From Hyphomicrobiales bacterium (GTDB taxonomy: Bacteria > Pseudomonadota > Alphaproteobacteria > Rhizobiales > Aestuariivirgaceae), in NCBI GenBank assembly GCA_025363755.1, contig JANYLQ010000047.1:1-64000 (forward strand): a DNA stretch of 64,000 bases, read 5' to 3'. Positions 9,624 to 21,150 of the stretch are shown here, in pieces. The position numbers and the translations under genes are program-made. The notes beneath the pieces are model-generated. The model saw nothing but the letters and a program-made list of their open reading frames with translations, was not told where the DNA came from and made no database searches. How positions within the stretch are numbered: the first letter of the stretch is position 1; every line of letters begins with the position of its first letter.

Positions 9624-9982
9624 AAGATCGTCTCCCATAAATAGCTATTTTTTGATTTTTATAGAGGTCTGGCCTAGAGCTCACCTACACAATTAAAACT
9701 ATAGAGTTGAATTGTACGAATGTGTTTTGGCATCCTCCACTTACAATCCTGCATCTGAACTCCAGACCTGTCAATATCCGGGAAGTTTAATCGTCGTGTC
9801 AAATTGCAGGTTGAATAGCCTCTAGATCAGTAGCCCTGCAGCTCTTCAAGTCTCGATTGGAACATTCTAGAAAATGAGAGAGAGATAAATAACGAAGAAA
9901 TTTGATCTGCTTGAGCAATCGCGCAAAAACAGTCATACTTCAATATACACAAACTTAATTCGATGTATTTAGGGCAAAACTC
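9624..9982. promoter_or_regulatory. Divergent intergenic region, importer operon / LysR gene
   Basis: About 360 bases between the divergently read binding-protein gene and the LysR gene. It must hold both promoters. The part nearest the LysR gene (about 9890-9980) is AT-rich, with short A/T runs such as CAATATACACAAACTTAATTCG. I recognise no riboswitch: no SAM-box or other consensus core is visible. There is no convincing ORF. LysR-type factors usually bind here, but I cannot single out one T-N11-A site. Confidence 0.35.
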
Positions 9983-10903
9983 TTGGAATTAAAATGGCTT
10001 GAGGATTTTGTGTCTGTTGCGAGCACGGGAAATTTTTCGAGGGCTGCCGAAATACGCAATGTCACACAGCCAGCGTTCAGCAGACGGTTGAAGGCACTTG
10101 AAATGTGGATTGGGGTTCCATTGCTCGACCGCAGCTCCTATCCGATCACTCTCACTCCTGCTGGCGTGAAATTTCTTCCTGTCGCCGAAAGCACAATCCG
10201 AGGCTTGATAGCGAGTCGAGATGATGTTCGAACGTTATTGACTGCTGGTGAAACGACAATTCGTTTTGCTATGCCGCATTCGCTCGCAGTCGGTTTTTTT
10301 CCTTTTTGGTGGCAAGCAGTTGGGAGCACTGGAAAGCAGTTCAATGCAAAAGTTGTTGCAGACAATTATCATGATTGTATCGAGATGTTGCTGAATGGCG
10401 CTTGCCATATTTTAATGTGCTATCGCAATGACGCAGTGCCAGATCCATTGAGCGCAAGCGGAAGCGAAGGCTTGGCGATTGACCACGACCGCCTTATTTT
10501 GGTGTCAGTGCCAAACAGCAAAGGTCTGCCGCTGCACGATGTCACCTCGGTACAGCATCTGCGAGTTCCTTTTTTGAATTATGCTCCTGATGCATTTCTT
10601 GGAAAGGTCACTGCGAGCCTGATAAATTCGGCCAAGCCAAATCTAAATTTAGAGTTGCGTTACGAGAGTGCCTTTGCAGAGGCGGTGCGAGCGCAAACGT
10701 TGACAGGTGCTGGTGTCTCTTGGCTACCAAGTAGTCTAATTTTAAACGACATAAGAGACGGGCGATTGGTTGCCGCTGGTCATAACCTGCCGGAAGCGGC
10801 CTTGGAAATTTGGGTTTATAAATCGGCGAAAGATCGCTCTTCACTTGTTGAGAAACTATGGGCTGATATCAAAACAAAGCGGAGCAATGCTGGACCCGCA
10901 TAG
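9983..10903 (+). CDS. LysR-family transcriptional regulator of the sulfonate cluster
   Basis: 306 aa. The N-terminal winged HTH is clear: LKWLEDFVSVASTGNFSRAAEIRNVTQPAFSRRLKALE, residues 3-40. The effector domain occupies the rest. The start is a TTG codon; the family begins M-E-L-K-W-L-E-D-F and no ATG lies in frame nearby. It is read in the same direction as the racemase-dehydrogenase genes 51 bases downstream, and divergently from the methylthioribose importer. LysR factors in sulfonate loci often respond to the substrate or an intermediate and act with a co-inducer, so I infer control of the cuyA block. It could instead control the divergent importer; the sequence does not decide this. 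Confidence 0.85.
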   Translation: MELKWLEDFVSVASTGNFSRAAEIRNVTQPAFSRRLKALEMWIGVPLLDRSSYPITLTPAGVKFLPVAESTIRGLIASRDDVRTLLTAGETTIRFAMPHSLAVGFFPFWWQAVGSTGKQFNAKVVADNYHDCIEMLLNGACHILMCYRNDAVPDPLSASGSEGLAIDHDRLILVSVPNSKGLPLHDVTSVQHLRVPFLNYAPDAFLGKVTASLINSAKPNLNLELRYESAFAEAVRAQTLTGAGVSWLPSSLILNDIRDGRLVAAGHNLPEAALEIWVYKSAKDRSSLVEKLWADIKTKRSNAGPA

Positions 10904-10954
10904 TTTAATTCATTCTCTGCATTGGCAGTGGTGCCGAGTGGGCTCTAACTTGTT

Positions 10955-13013
<2,059 letters not shown>

Positions 13014-13014
<1 letters not shown>

Positions 13015-14222
13015 TGATGAACGATCCTCGCCTTGATCTCGATTTAAGTCTGCCACCAGAGATACCAGAACAAGGCATTAAACGCGCTAATGAAATTATG
13101 GCGACGGGCAAATTGCATCGTTACGGGGAAGACCGTTCTGGCGTTCCGGAAGCATCGGCACTTGAGCAGGATTTTGCGGATTATGTGGGCACAAAATATT
13201 GCGCCGCCTTGAATTCATGCGGGGCTGCGATGTTTGTTGCTCTCAAATGCATTGGCGTCAGCCACGGCGACAAAGTGCTCATGAATGCCTTTACATTAGC
13301 GCCAGTTCCCGGTGCCGTCGAACATGCTGGCGCACAGCCCATTTTTGTCGAAATAAATGAAAATTTTGAAATTGACCTTCAAGATTTGGATAGAAAAGCA
13401 GCCAGCAGCGGTGCGCATGTATTATTGCTCTCACATATGCGTGGTCATATCTGTGACATGAATGCGTTAATGGAAATTTGCAACCGCCATGGCCTGAAAG
13501 TAGTTGAAGATTGTGCTCACACCATGGGTGCCAAATGGGACCAGAAATTTACCGGAACATTTGGCACAACAGGCTGTTTCAGCTTGCAATCTTACAAGCA
13601 TGCCAATGCAGGTGAAGGCGGATTGCTGGTGACAAATGATCCCGATATCGCGGCAAAGGCCATCCTCTATTCCGGCAGTTATATGCTTTATGCTCAGCAC
13701 AAAGCCCGACCCGATATTTCATTTTTTGAAAAATATCGCGGAGTGATTCCAAATTTTAGCATGCGCATGTCTAATCTAGCGGCGGCAATTGCCCGCCCAC
13801 AAATTGGTTTAATGGAGCAACGCGCTAAGGCATGGAATGCCCGTTACAACAAACTAGCCGAGGGTCTTAGTAAAATCCAAAACATCCGAGTTCCAAGCCG
13901 CTCGAACATAGAACACTTTGTCATGAGCTCCATCCAGTTTTCGGTCAAAGGCCTTAGTGAAGACGAAATGGATAGATTTCTGAACGCTTGTGCATCGCGC
14001 GGAGTGTTTGTGAAATGGTTTGGCCGCAAACAGCCTCTGGGTTTCACAAGTGTGCATGCGCATTGGGAGTATGTGAAGGAAGCGCAGAGTTTACCGCAAT
14101 CGGCACGGGTGTTGACCGAGGTATGCGATATGCGCATTCCTTTAGCATTGCCGCTCGAAAGTTGTGAAACAATAGTTGCCATCGTTGCGCATTGTTTAGC
14201 AGAAATTCAGGACGCGGCTTGA
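13014..14222 (+). CDS. DegT/DnrJ/EryC1/StrS-family PLP aminotransferase
   Basis: About 402 aa. The PLP lysine is Lys195 in SLQSYKHANAGEGG, the canonical DegT position. Other marks are ALNSCGAAMFVALK (phosphate-binding loop, about residue 65), the VVEDCAHTMGAKW motif with the PLP-binding Asp (about 165) and NFSMRMSNLAAAIA. The start overlaps the dehydrogenase stop (GTGATGATGA); ATG at 13014 or 13017 are both possible. Family members usually transfer an amino group to keto-sugars. Here the operon partners are sulfonate enzymes, so a three-carbon keto- or aldehyde-sulfonate is a possible acceptor. What it does in the pathway is the least settled point of the cluster. Confidence 0.85.
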
Positions 14223-14327
14223 TGGTTATGCCAGAGCGGCATGAGTTAGTTCATTCTTAGCATTGGCCACGCTAACGCAGCTCTCTTAGTCTCAAAAAAT
14301 AAGATTGCCGAGGGGAGTTTTTTTGAG

Positions 14328-15338
14328 ATGCATCTTGCGCGGTTTCCACGTGTGCGGCTTGGACATTTGCCTACCCCTTTAGAAGCCATGCCCAACCTCA
14401 CAAAATTGCTGGGCGGGCCAAAACTTTACATCAAGCGCGATGACTGCACCGGGCTATCTTCCGGCGGCAACAAAACCCGCAAACTTGAATTTCTCATGGC
14501 TGACGCGCTGCAAAAAGGTGCCGACACAGTGATCACTCAAGGGGCCATTCAATCCAACCACGCCCGTCAAACAGCCGCGGCAGCAGCCAAACTCGGCATG
14601 AAATGCCGTATCCTCCTTGAGAACCGCACAGGAAGCTCCAGCCTCGATTACTGTGGTTCGGGCAATGTTTTGCTCGATCATATTCATGGCTCGCCAACAC
14701 AGTCTTTCCCAGGTGGCACCGACATGAATGCGGCGATGGAAACTGTCGCCGAAGACGTTCGTTCGCATGGCGGGAAGCCCTATATAATCGTTGGTGGTGG
14801 CTCCAATGCAATCGGCGCGTTGGGCTATGTCAATTGTGCACTCGAATTGGTTGCCCAAGCCAATGATATGAGCCTACACATCAACCATCTTGTGCACGCC
14901 ACAGGCAGCGCTGGAACGCAAGCGGGCCTTGTTGCGGGCCTTGAGGGTCTGCGAAGCCACATTCCAGTATTAGGTATTGGTGTGCGCGCCCCTCGCCCCT
15001 TGCAGGAAGAAAATGTTTATAAACTGGCCTGCGCGACAGCAGATTTAATGGGAATGTCTGGCGCAGTTGCGCGTGAAAGCGTTGTGGCGAATACGGACTA
15101 TGTAGGACCGGGTTATGGCAAACCAACCGATGCTATGATCGAGGCCATTAACATACTGGCCCGTACCGAGGGTATTTTGCTTGACCCGGTTTATTCCGGC
15201 AAAGGCATGGCAGGCCTCATTGATCTCATCCGCAAAGGACATTTCAAGCCGACCGAAAACGTTGTCTTTCTTCACACTGGCGGTAGCGTCGGATTGTTCG
15301 GATATAATGATTTGTTTGATGCAACTAGACCAAACTAA
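14328..15338 (+). CDS. cuyA: L-cysteate sulfo-lyase (D-cysteine desulfhydrase family)
   Basis: 336 aa, fold-type II PLP enzyme of the ACC deaminase/D-cysteine desulfhydrase family. It opens [19 protein letters not shown]; Lys49 in [12 protein letters not shown] is the PLP lysine. [20 protein letters not shown] and the glycine-rich [16 protein letters not shown] bind substrate carboxylate and PLP phosphate. CuyA converts L-cysteate to pyruvate, ammonia and sulfite; the same family desulfurates D-cysteine. The adjacent TauABC-like importer and TauZ-like exporter favour CuyA over a pure desulfhydrase. It starts 105 bases after the aminotransferase, with a GAGGGGAG Shine-Dalgarno, so it may have its own promoter. 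Confidence 0.85.
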   Translation: MHLARFPRVRLGHLPTPLEAMPNLTKLLGGPKLYIKRDDCTGLSSGGNKTRKLEFLMADALQKGADTVITQGAIQSNHARQTAAAAAKLGMKCRILLENRTGSSSLDYCGSGNVLLDHIHGSPTQSFPGGTDMNAAMETVAEDVRSHGGKPYIIVGGGSNAIGALGYVNCALELVAQANDMSLHINHLVHATGSAGTQAGLVAGLEGLRSHIPVLGIGVRAPRPLQEENVYKLACATADLMGMSGAVARESVVANTDYVGPGYGKPTDAMIEAINILARTEGILLDPVYSGKGMAGLIDLIRKGHFKPTENVVFLHTGGSVGLFGYNDLFDATRPN

Positions 15339-15418
15339 AATTCAAAAGAGCGATTTAAGATCGCCGATGCAGAATGGGAATTGAAATAACCAAGTCAACC
15401 TAAAAGGGAGTTAGAATT

Positions 15419-16411
15419 ATGATTACAAGACGCAGAGTAATGGCAACCATGGCTGCAATGCTTTTGGCTGGCGCCACAGCAACCGCTGCTATGGCAGAAA
15501 AAATAATAATCGGAACCTTTGGCACACCCACTCCCATGCAAGCAGCAATTGCTGCAGGAGATGTAGACAAGGCCACTGGCATGGAAATCGAATGGCGCAA
15601 ATTTGCCTCAGGCGCAGAAGTCATTGCAGCAATGGCCTCGGGTGATCTCAAGATTTCAGAAATCGGCTCTTCGCCATTAGCGATCGGTGCTTCACAAGGC
15701 GTGGACTATCAGCTGTTCGGCATATCAGATGTCATTGGTGCAGCAGAAGCATTGATCGCTCGTGATGGTGCAGGCATCACCAAAGTTGAGGAACTCAAAG
15801 GAAAAAAAGTAGCAGTTCCACTGGGTTCTACTGCTCATTATTCGCTCATGGGTGCCATTAAGAACGCTGGACTAACACCAGGTGACGTTGAAGTCATTGG
15901 CATGAAGCCAGATCAGATTACCGCTGCCTGGGATCAAGGCCAAATCGATGCTACATTCATCTGGGAACCTGCCAGAGGCAAGGCCATGAAAACCGGCAAG
16001 ATGATCATCGCCGCCAATCAAGTTGCCGGTGCGCCAACATTTGATGGTTGGGTTGTGAACACTGAGTTTGCTAAGTCAAATCCAGAATTCATGACGAAGT
16101 TCTTGAAAGCGATTGAAGCAGCCAACGCTGCTTATAATTCAAATCCCGACGCTTGGACTGCTGACTCACCACAAGTCAAAGCAATCGCCGAACGCACAGG
16201 TTCGCCTGCCGCGGAAGTGCCGGCCGCACTGAAAGATTACAAGTTCCCATCGCTGGCAACCATGGCTTCGGCAGAATGGTTAGGCGGTGGAAATCAAGCC
16301 AATATGCTCGCAACGGCCAAGTTCCTTTTAGAGAACAAGCGTGTTGATGCAGTTCTTGATGACTATTCCAAATATGTAAATGCCAGCTATCTTGCTGCGG
16401 CGATGAAGTAA
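15419..16411 (+). CDS. TauA/SsuA-like periplasmic sulfonate-binding protein
   Basis: 330 aa with a signal peptide (ITRRRVMATMAAMLLAGATATAAMA, cleaved before EKI). The twin-Arg-like start may be Sec or Tat. The mature part matches taurine/alkanesulfonate/nitrate-type binding proteins: GTFGTPTPMQAAIAAGDVDKATGMEIEWRKFASGAE, ISEIGSSPLAIGASQGVDYQL, KGKKVAVPLGSTAHYSL and DQGQIDATFIWEPA. A strong Shine-Dalgarno (AAAAGGGAG) precedes the ATG. It lies 80 bases after cuyA and before the cognate ATPase and permease, so it likely captures the sulfonate the cluster consumes. A hairpin directly behind it may raise its yield relative to the membrane components. Confidence 0.88.
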   Translation: MITRRRVMATMAAMLLAGATATAAMAEKIIIGTFGTPTPMQAAIAAGDVDKATGMEIEWRKFASGAEVIAAMASGDLKISEIGSSPLAIGASQGVDYQLFGISDVIGAAEALIARDGAGITKVEELKGKKVAVPLGSTAHYSLMGAIKNAGLTPGDVEVIGMKPDQITAAWDQGQIDATFIWEPARGKAMKTGKMIIAANQVAGAPTFDGWVVNTEFAKSNPEFMTKFLKAIEAANAAYNSNPDAWTADSPQVKAIAERTGSPAAEVPAALKDYKFPSLATMASAEWLGGGNQANMLATAKFLLENKRVDAVLDDYSKYVNASYLAAAMK

Positions 16412-16444
16412 TACATCCAGTCAGTTTGATGCATCCGTAAACTG

Positions 16445-16470
16445 CCACTCCGCCATTTTCGGTGGAGTGG
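16445..16470 (+). terminator. Intercistronic hairpin behind the sulfonate-binding protein gene
   Basis: A near-perfect inverted repeat, CCACTCCGCC-attttc-GGTGGAGTGG, 10 bp with one G-T pair. No long T-run follows directly, only ACTTTACATTTTG. In ABC operons such hairpins usually protect the upstream binding-protein mRNA and attenuate read-through into the ATPase and permease genes. I read it as a stabiliser/attenuator rather than a full terminator. Confidence 0.65.
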
Positions 16471-16496
16471 AACTTTACATTTTGAGAGGGCACCGC

Positions 16497-17300
16497 ATGG
16501 GAAGTCTTCATGTTGATCATGTCACAGTAGAGTTTCCGCTTGGCCCTAATACGCCACCTGTCAAAGCGTTGTCGAATGTCGATCTTGAAATTCAGTCCGG
16601 TGAATTTGTAGTTGCATTGGGTGCTTCAGGTTGCGGAAAATCAACACTTCTCAATTTGCTTGCTGGTTTTCTTTCACCTTCAGTTGGGCAAATCAATCTG
16701 AACGGAAGCATTGTTGTGGGGCCTGGTGCAGACCGGGCTGTTGTGTTTCAAAAACACGCGTTGCTCCCTTGGCTAAATGTAATTGATAATGTCGCTTTCG
16801 GTTTGAAACTTCGCGGCATTGCTAAAGCAGAGCGCCATGAGATAGCCCGCAAACATCTCAAGCAATTGGGATTGGAAGCTTTCGAGACTCACCCCGTATA
16901 CCAGCTTTCAGGTGGTATGCAGCAGCGCGTGGGTATCGCCCGTGCCTTGGCCAGCGACCCAGAAATTCTATTGATGGACGAGCCTCTGGGAGCGCTTGAC
17001 GCGTTAACCCGAGAAAAGGCACAAGAGCTCATCATCCGTATCTGGAAAGAAACATCAAAAATGGTGTTTTTTATAACACACAGCGTGGAAGAAGCATTGT
17101 TTATGGGCACGCGATTAATCGTCATGTCGCCCCGCCCTGGCAGGATTACCCACACATTTGATCTTGATTTCAGCAAAAAATTTCTGGCAGGTGCTGATGC
17201 ACGTACAGTGAAAGCATCTCCAGAATTTATAAAAATGCGCGAACAGATTTTAAAAATAATTTTTGGTGATGAAGAAGCAATAGGGAGTGATCATGTCTAA
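16497..17300 (+). CDS. TauB/SsuB-like sulfonate ABC transporter ATPase
   Basis: 267 aa from the ATG at 16497, which follows a GAGAGGG Shine-Dalgarno; the track start at 16467 lies in the hairpin. Walker A is GASGCGKST (about residue 44), the Q-loop is VVFQKHALLPWL, the ABC signature is LSGGMQQRVGIARAL (about 138) and Walker B is ILLMDEPLGALD (about 158). The closing VMSPRPGRI stretch is common to nitrate/sulfonate/taurine importers. It overlaps the permease gene by 8 bases. It energises the importer formed with the flanking genes. Confidence 0.9.
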   Translation: MGSLHVDHVTVEFPLGPNTPPVKALSNVDLEIQSGEFVVALGASGCGKSTLLNLLAGFLSPSVGQINLNGSIVVGPGADRAVVFQKHALLPWLNVIDNVAFGLKLRGIAKAERHEIARKHLKQLGLEAFETHPVYQLSGGMQQRVGIARALASDPEILLMDEPLGALDALTREKAQELIIRIWKETSKMVFFITHSVEEALFMGTRLIVMSPRPGRITHTFDLDFSKKFLAGADARTVKASPEFIKMREQILKIIFGDEEAIGSDHV

Positions 17301-18153
17301 AGACAAGAAGCCAACATCATCGTCATTTTTTAGTTCGCTCTTCAAGATCAAGCCAACCAAACCCGGTGAAGTCTATGGCGTTCCCGGCCAAGGCGACAGC
17401 TTGTTAATCAGTTCTATTTCAGCGCTTTGTCTCATTGGCTTTTGGTCATTGGCAACTTGGGCAGGGTGGATCAAGCCTCTGTTTCTGCCTTCTCCTCTGG
17501 CAATTTTCAATAAGTTCGTTCAGGTGGCGACTGAAGGTTTTGCTGATAAGTCACTGTTTGAGCATACAAAGATAAGCGTACTACGTGTCTTTGGTGCGTT
17601 GCTTTTAGCTTGCGCCACGGCAATTCCGGTGGGGCTAGCCATGGGCATGAGCCGCGTCATGCGCGGAATATTTGATCCGCCAATTGAGTTCTATCGCCCA
17701 GTGCCACCTTTGGCCTATTTGCCACTGATGATCGTGTGGTTTGGCATCGGCGAATTGGCCAAGGTCTTGCTGATTTTTCTTTCAATTTTTGCTCCCGTTG
17801 CCATTGGTACGCGCTCTGGCGTCAGATCTGCTGCCATCGAACAAGTGCACGCCGCCTATTCATTAGGTGCCACACCATGGCAGGTTCTAACGCAAGTCAT
17901 TTTGCCTGCTGCACTTCCTGAAATCATTACGGCTGTGCGCATAGGCATGGGCGTGGGTTGGACAACGCTTGTTGCAGCTGAAATGGTGGCAGCCACCAGT
18001 GGCATCGGCTTTATGGTCTTGTCAGCTTCGCAATTCCTACAGACTTCGACGGTTATCATGGGCATTTTTATCATCGCCGCAATTGCCTATGCCTTCGACA
18101 TGCTTATGCGCTTCCTCGAACGAAAACTCGTTCCTTGGAAAGGCCGCGCCTGA
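17293..18153 (+). CDS. TauC/SsuC-like sulfonate ABC transporter permease
   Basis: About 286 aa from the ATG at 17293 (GGGAG Shine-Dalgarno). A hydrophilic N-terminus of about 40 residues is followed by six predicted membrane helices of the BPD_transp_1 family. The EAA loop that contacts the ATPase reads EQVHAAYSLGATPWQVLTQVILPAALPEI (about residues 180-210), with the family's conserved G and P. It is translationally coupled to the ATPase gene, and the exporter gene starts 5 bases after it, so importer and exporter are probably co-transcribed. Confidence 0.9.
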   Translation: MSKDKKPTSSSFFSSLFKIKPTKPGEVYGVPGQGDSLLISSISALCLIGFWSLATWAGWIKPLFLPSPLAIFNKFVQVATEGFADKSLFEHTKISVLRVFGALLLACATAIPVGLAMGMSRVMRGIFDPPIEFYRPVPPLAYLPLMIVWFGIGELAKVLLIFLSIFAPVAIGTRSGVRSAAIEQVHAAYSLGATPWQVLTQVILPAALPEIITAVRIGMGVGWTTLVAAEMVAATSGIGFMVLSASQFLQTSTVIMGIFIIAAIAYAFDMLMRFLERKLVPWKGRA

Positions 18154-18157
18154 TTTA

Positions 18158-19153
18158 ATGTTGAGCAATATATATCGGCAATCGCTAATCGCCTATCCTG
18201 GCATTTTAGCCAGTATTAGCGTTGCAGTCGTCGCAGTGTTTCTGAATGAGCACTATGGCGCACCAGCCATGCTGTTTGCCCTACTTCTCGGTCTGAGTTT
18301 CAAATTCCTTTCGGAAGAAGGTCCTTGTGTATCAGGCATTACACTGTCTTCAACCACAATACTCCGCTTTGGAGTGGCACTTCTTGGCTTCAGAATTACT
18401 GGCGCGCAGATTGTTGCTCTTGGACCATCAGCTATATTATTCGTGATTGCCTGTGTGACGATCATTCTTATGCTGGGTTTAATGCTCGCTCGGTTTTTCG
18501 ATCTCGACTGGCGTTTGGGACTGATCACGGGCGGCGCTGTTGGCATTTGTGGCGCTGCTGCCGCTATGACTATTTCGGCTTTGCTCCCTAAAAACGAAGA
18601 AACCACACGCTGGACCCTGTTTACCGTTGTTGGTGTAACCTCTCTCAGCACTTTAGCCATGATCATCTATCCGATCCTGACCAAATTCTTAAGCCTCAAC
18701 CCACAAGAAACCGGATTTTTCCTTGGCGCCACTATTCACGATGTGGCTCAGGTGATGGGTGCCGGCTATGCTGTTTCGGATATTGTAGGAAATACCGCCG
18801 CCTTAACAAAAATGATGCGGGTCGCAATGTTAGCGCCCGCATCGTTTGCAATAGCACTTGCGTTAACACGGCACGCGGGCGCAGCGGTCAGCTTGAAAAA
18901 ATCACTGCCATGGTTTGTTGTGCTATTTGCAATCTTTGCCGCGTTCAATAGCTTTGGGTTTGTTTCAATTCAGTTAGGTGAATTCCTATCCGCTGCTTCG
19001 CGTTGGTGCCTGATCATTGGAGTTGCGGCCATGGGTATGCGCACCAGTTTCAAAGAAGTCCTCAGCATAGGGCCGAGGGCAATAGCTTTGCTTTGCATAG
19101 AGACGGTGGTGTTGGGTTTGATTGTTTTGCTTTGCATTCAGTTCTCGCGCTGA
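18158..19153 (+). CDS. YeiH/TauZ-type putative sulfite/sulfate exporter (PSE family)
   Basis: About 331 aa from the ATG at 18158. The longer track version reads through the permease gene in another frame and is not credible. It is strongly hydrophobic with about ten membrane segments and matches the Cons_hypoth698 family: SGITLSSTTILRFGVALLGFRIT, GAVGICGAAAAMTISALLP, GFFLGATIHDVAQVMGAGYAVS and MGMRTSFKEV. Known relatives next to sulfonate catabolic genes (TauZ in Paracoccus) are proposed to export the sulfite or sulfate released by desulfonation. That fits here: cuyA releases sulfite. The transported ion itself has not been proven for the family as far as I know. Confidence 0.82.
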   Translation: MLSNIYRQSLIAYPGILASISVAVVAVFLNEHYGAPAMLFALLLGLSFKFLSEEGPCVSGITLSSTTILRFGVALLGFRITGAQIVALGPSAILFVIACVTIILMLGLMLARFFDLDWRLGLITGGAVGICGAAAAMTISALLPKNEETTRWTLFTVVGVTSLSTLAMIIYPILTKFLSLNPQETGFFLGATIHDVAQVMGAGYAVSDIVGNTAALTKMMRVAMLAPASFAIALALTRHAGAAVSLKKSLPWFVVLFAIFAAFNSFGFVSIQLGEFLSAASRWCLIIGVAAMGMRTSFKEVLSIGPRAIALLCIETVVLGLIVLLCIQFSR

Positions 19154-19179
19154 AATTGCATAAAGAAAAATGGTTTTGA

Positions 19180-19536
19180 GTTGGGGAAATATATCACCCC
19201 AAAATACAATGTTTTTTATCCGAAGCGCTGTCTCGTGCTGCACACATCGCGCGAACGGCTGGACTAAAGCGCCGAAACTGTGATCGATCAATTGCTTCCG
19301 CTGATCTCGCTGTTTTTAAAGAGCAGATGATTCCCCTTCTGCCACCATCTTCCGAGCCGCTGCACAGCGTTCGCTTGCAATTGACAGCGTCATCCATCAT
19401 CGCCATAACGACCGATAGTAAGCGTTTCCCCGCGACCATTGAGACGGTAGGCATAACAAAACGTAGCCTGACCTGTGTTCGTAACAAAGGCATACATACT
19501 GTCGCGATCCGCGATCTTGTAGGACTTGTACTTTAA
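19180..19536 (+). pseudogene. Open frame resembling the C-terminal end of an unidentified protein
   Basis: Frame 1 is open for 118 codons from just after a TGA at 19177. The only internal ATG gives the track's 69-residue ORF. The composition looks protein-like (SEALSRAAHIARTAGLKRR, then SIASADLAVFKEQMIPLLPP), with the feel of a helix-turn-helix and a short linker. There is no start with a Shine-Dalgarno and I recognise no family. I regard it as a possible truncated remnant lacking its 5' part. It may equally be a chance ORF. Confidence 0.2.
19181..19202 (+). terminator. Possible terminator hairpin after the sulfonate operon
   Basis: TTGGGG and CCCCAA form a 6-bp stem around a 10-base AT-rich loop, with TTTTG before and AAAATAC after it. 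It lies 28 bases after the exporter stop. The stem is short and no T-run follows within 10 bases (a TTTTTT run comes a little later, at about 19211-19216), so it is only a candidate. Confidence 0.35.
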
Positions 19537-19960
19537 CTTCAATTTTTAAAATGCCGAATCTGTTAGCATCGGCAGCGATTTATCGACCGAAAAATTTACA
19601 ATTCGCGACTCAAATTTACCATCAAAAAATCTCGCCTGCGGTGATAAAAGCGAATAGGTTTAACAAGATAAATCTACTATCAACATGGTAATCTGGCATT
19701 CAAATAGGTTGTAACTGAACTCAAACGCCATTTAATTACTGCCACTCAATCATCAATCGGACGTCTTCCGCGTTGAAACTCAACAGGTTTTTTTGGGTCT
19801 GCTTTACCAATACCGTCAACTATACGGTCAGAAGTCGCCACTTAGAATTCCGGAAAAGTCCGTAGGCCTGCGCAACAACACGCTCATGGCGATGGCCTAT
19901 CGAAGGACAGTTTCACATTTTGCTGCAACGCATAATGTTTAATCGTGAGTTTTGAATAGT
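19537..19960. other. AT-rich gene-poor stretch with one tiny minus-strand ORF
   Basis: No credible gene. On the minus strand, 19746-19841 encodes a 31-residue peptide beginning at GTG (ATSDRIVDGIGKADPKKP...), ending RRPIDD. Its composition is protein-like but its upstream frame is closed by a stop. A second frame just upstream also looks coding-like for about 20 residues, which suggests a decayed gene. Together with the fragment before it this makes about 800 bases of probable debris between two catabolic islands. Confidence 0.25.
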
Positions 19961-19998
19961 CAAAAAAATGTAGTGAGTGCAGGAGCCTTATCCTGCAC
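19961..19998 (-). terminator. Intrinsic terminator of the BMP-type binding-protein gene
   Basis: Read on the minus strand: GTGCAGGA-taaggc-TCCTGCAC, a perfect 8-bp stem with a 6-base loop. TCACTACA and a run of seven T follow. It begins about 14 bases after the stop of the binding-protein gene, so it is well placed to end the GntR-flavin reductase-SBP transcript. Confidence 0.75.
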
Positions 19999-20011
19999 CC
20001 AGTTCAAACGA

Positions 20012-21115
20012 TTAGGTGAGAGAACCGACAATGCCTTCCAGCAGATAATCCGTACCCCAAAGCGAACCATCATAAAGACCTAAAGTGCCGGGTATGACAA
20101 CTTTGCCTTTGTTGTCTTTCAGCGGCCCCACAAAAATCGGCGATCCCTTCTTGAGTTCGGCAATAGCACCGGTTGCGGCATTGCGGGCTTCTTCACTTGC
20201 TCCTGCCCCAAATGGCGAAGACAGAACCATGTTACGATCATAGCCACCTTCATTGACATTGGGGATTTTCTCGCCCTTGGCGATCAGGCCGGCATATTCT
20301 TTGTATACAGTGCCCCAATTCAATTCAGCACCCGTGATGAAACCTTTTGGTGCCAGAGGTGACTGATCAGCGTTATGGCCACAAGTCTTGATGCCGCGTG
20401 CCTCAGCAGCCTCAATAATCACCTTAGGACTATCCACATGGCACGCCATCACATCGCAACCAGCGTCAATCAACGCGTTTGTCGCTTCGGCCTCGCGCAC
20501 TGGCAGCGACCATTCGCCTGTAATAACCAACCGTACCTCTGCCTTTGGGTTGACCTTCCTCACACCAACCATGAATGCATTGATGTTGCGCAACACCAGT
20601 GCAATAGGCTTGGCCGCGATAAAGCCGATCTTGTTGGACTTTGTTGATAGTCCTGCAGCAACGCCGTTCACATAGTGGCCTTGATCCAGATAACAGAAAT
20701 ATCCGCCAAGGTTCATCGGGTGCTTGTCCTTGTTCCAAAGGCCTGTCGGGTGACGAAACTCGACATCGGGATATTTTTTGGCAGCAGCAATCATGAAGGG
20801 ATCAAAATAACCAAACGATGTTGGAAACAGAAGTTTTGCACCATCAAGATTGATCATCGACTCCATTGATTTTTCAACAGCCACAGTTTCTGGCACGTTC
20901 TCTTCTTCAATCAGTTTGATGCCCGACATTTCCCGCAAGGCCTTAGCACCAACGGCATGGGCCTGATTCCAACCAAAATCATCTTTCGGGCCAACATAGA
21001 TCATTCCAATTGTCATGTCGGCGGCTTGTGCCGATTTTACCCCGGTCAGCAAAGCAGCGCCTGCGGCCACGGAAGTTCCAAGCAATTGCCTTCTATTCAT
21101 TTTTATCGACGTCAT
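20012..21115 (-). CDS. BMP-family (PnrA/Med type) ABC transporter substrate-binding protein
   Basis: 367 aa. I use the ATG at 21115, 8 bases behind AGGAGA, rather than the track's 21163. The N-terminus MNRRQLLGTSVAAGAALLTG, cleaved after SAQA, is Tat-like. The body follows the BMP pattern: IGMIYVGPKDDFGWNQAHAVGAKAL, LLFPTSFGYFDPFMIAAAKKYPDVEF and NKIGFIAAKP. BMP proteins pair with the two permeases and double ATPase found in the divergent operon at 25.1-29.4 kb, so the importer is split over both strands. Many BMP systems take nucleosides. Here the hydrolases downstream suggest a urea-, biuret- or guanidine-like nitrogen compound, an inference from context. Confidence 0.85.
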   Translation of the reverse strand: MTSIKMNRRQLLGTSVAAGAALLTGVKSAQAADMTIGMIYVGPKDDFGWNQAHAVGAKALREMSGIKLIEEENVPETVAVEKSMESMINLDGAKLLFPTSFGYFDPFMIAAAKKYPDVEFRHPTGLWNKDKHPMNLGGYFCYLDQGHYVNGVAAGLSTKSNKIGFIAAKPIALVLRNINAFMVGVRKVNPKAEVRLVITGEWSLPVREAEATNALIDAGCDVMACHVDSPKVIIEAAEARGIKTCGHNADQSPLAPKGFITGAELNWGTVYKEYAGLIAKGEKIPNVNEGGYDRNMVLSSPFGAGASEEARNAATGAIAELKKGSPIFVGPLKDNKGKVVIPGTLGLYDGSLWGTDYLLEGIVGSLT

Positions 21116-21150
21116 GTTCAGTCTCCTGTTTGTTTGTTTTAAATTTTTGC

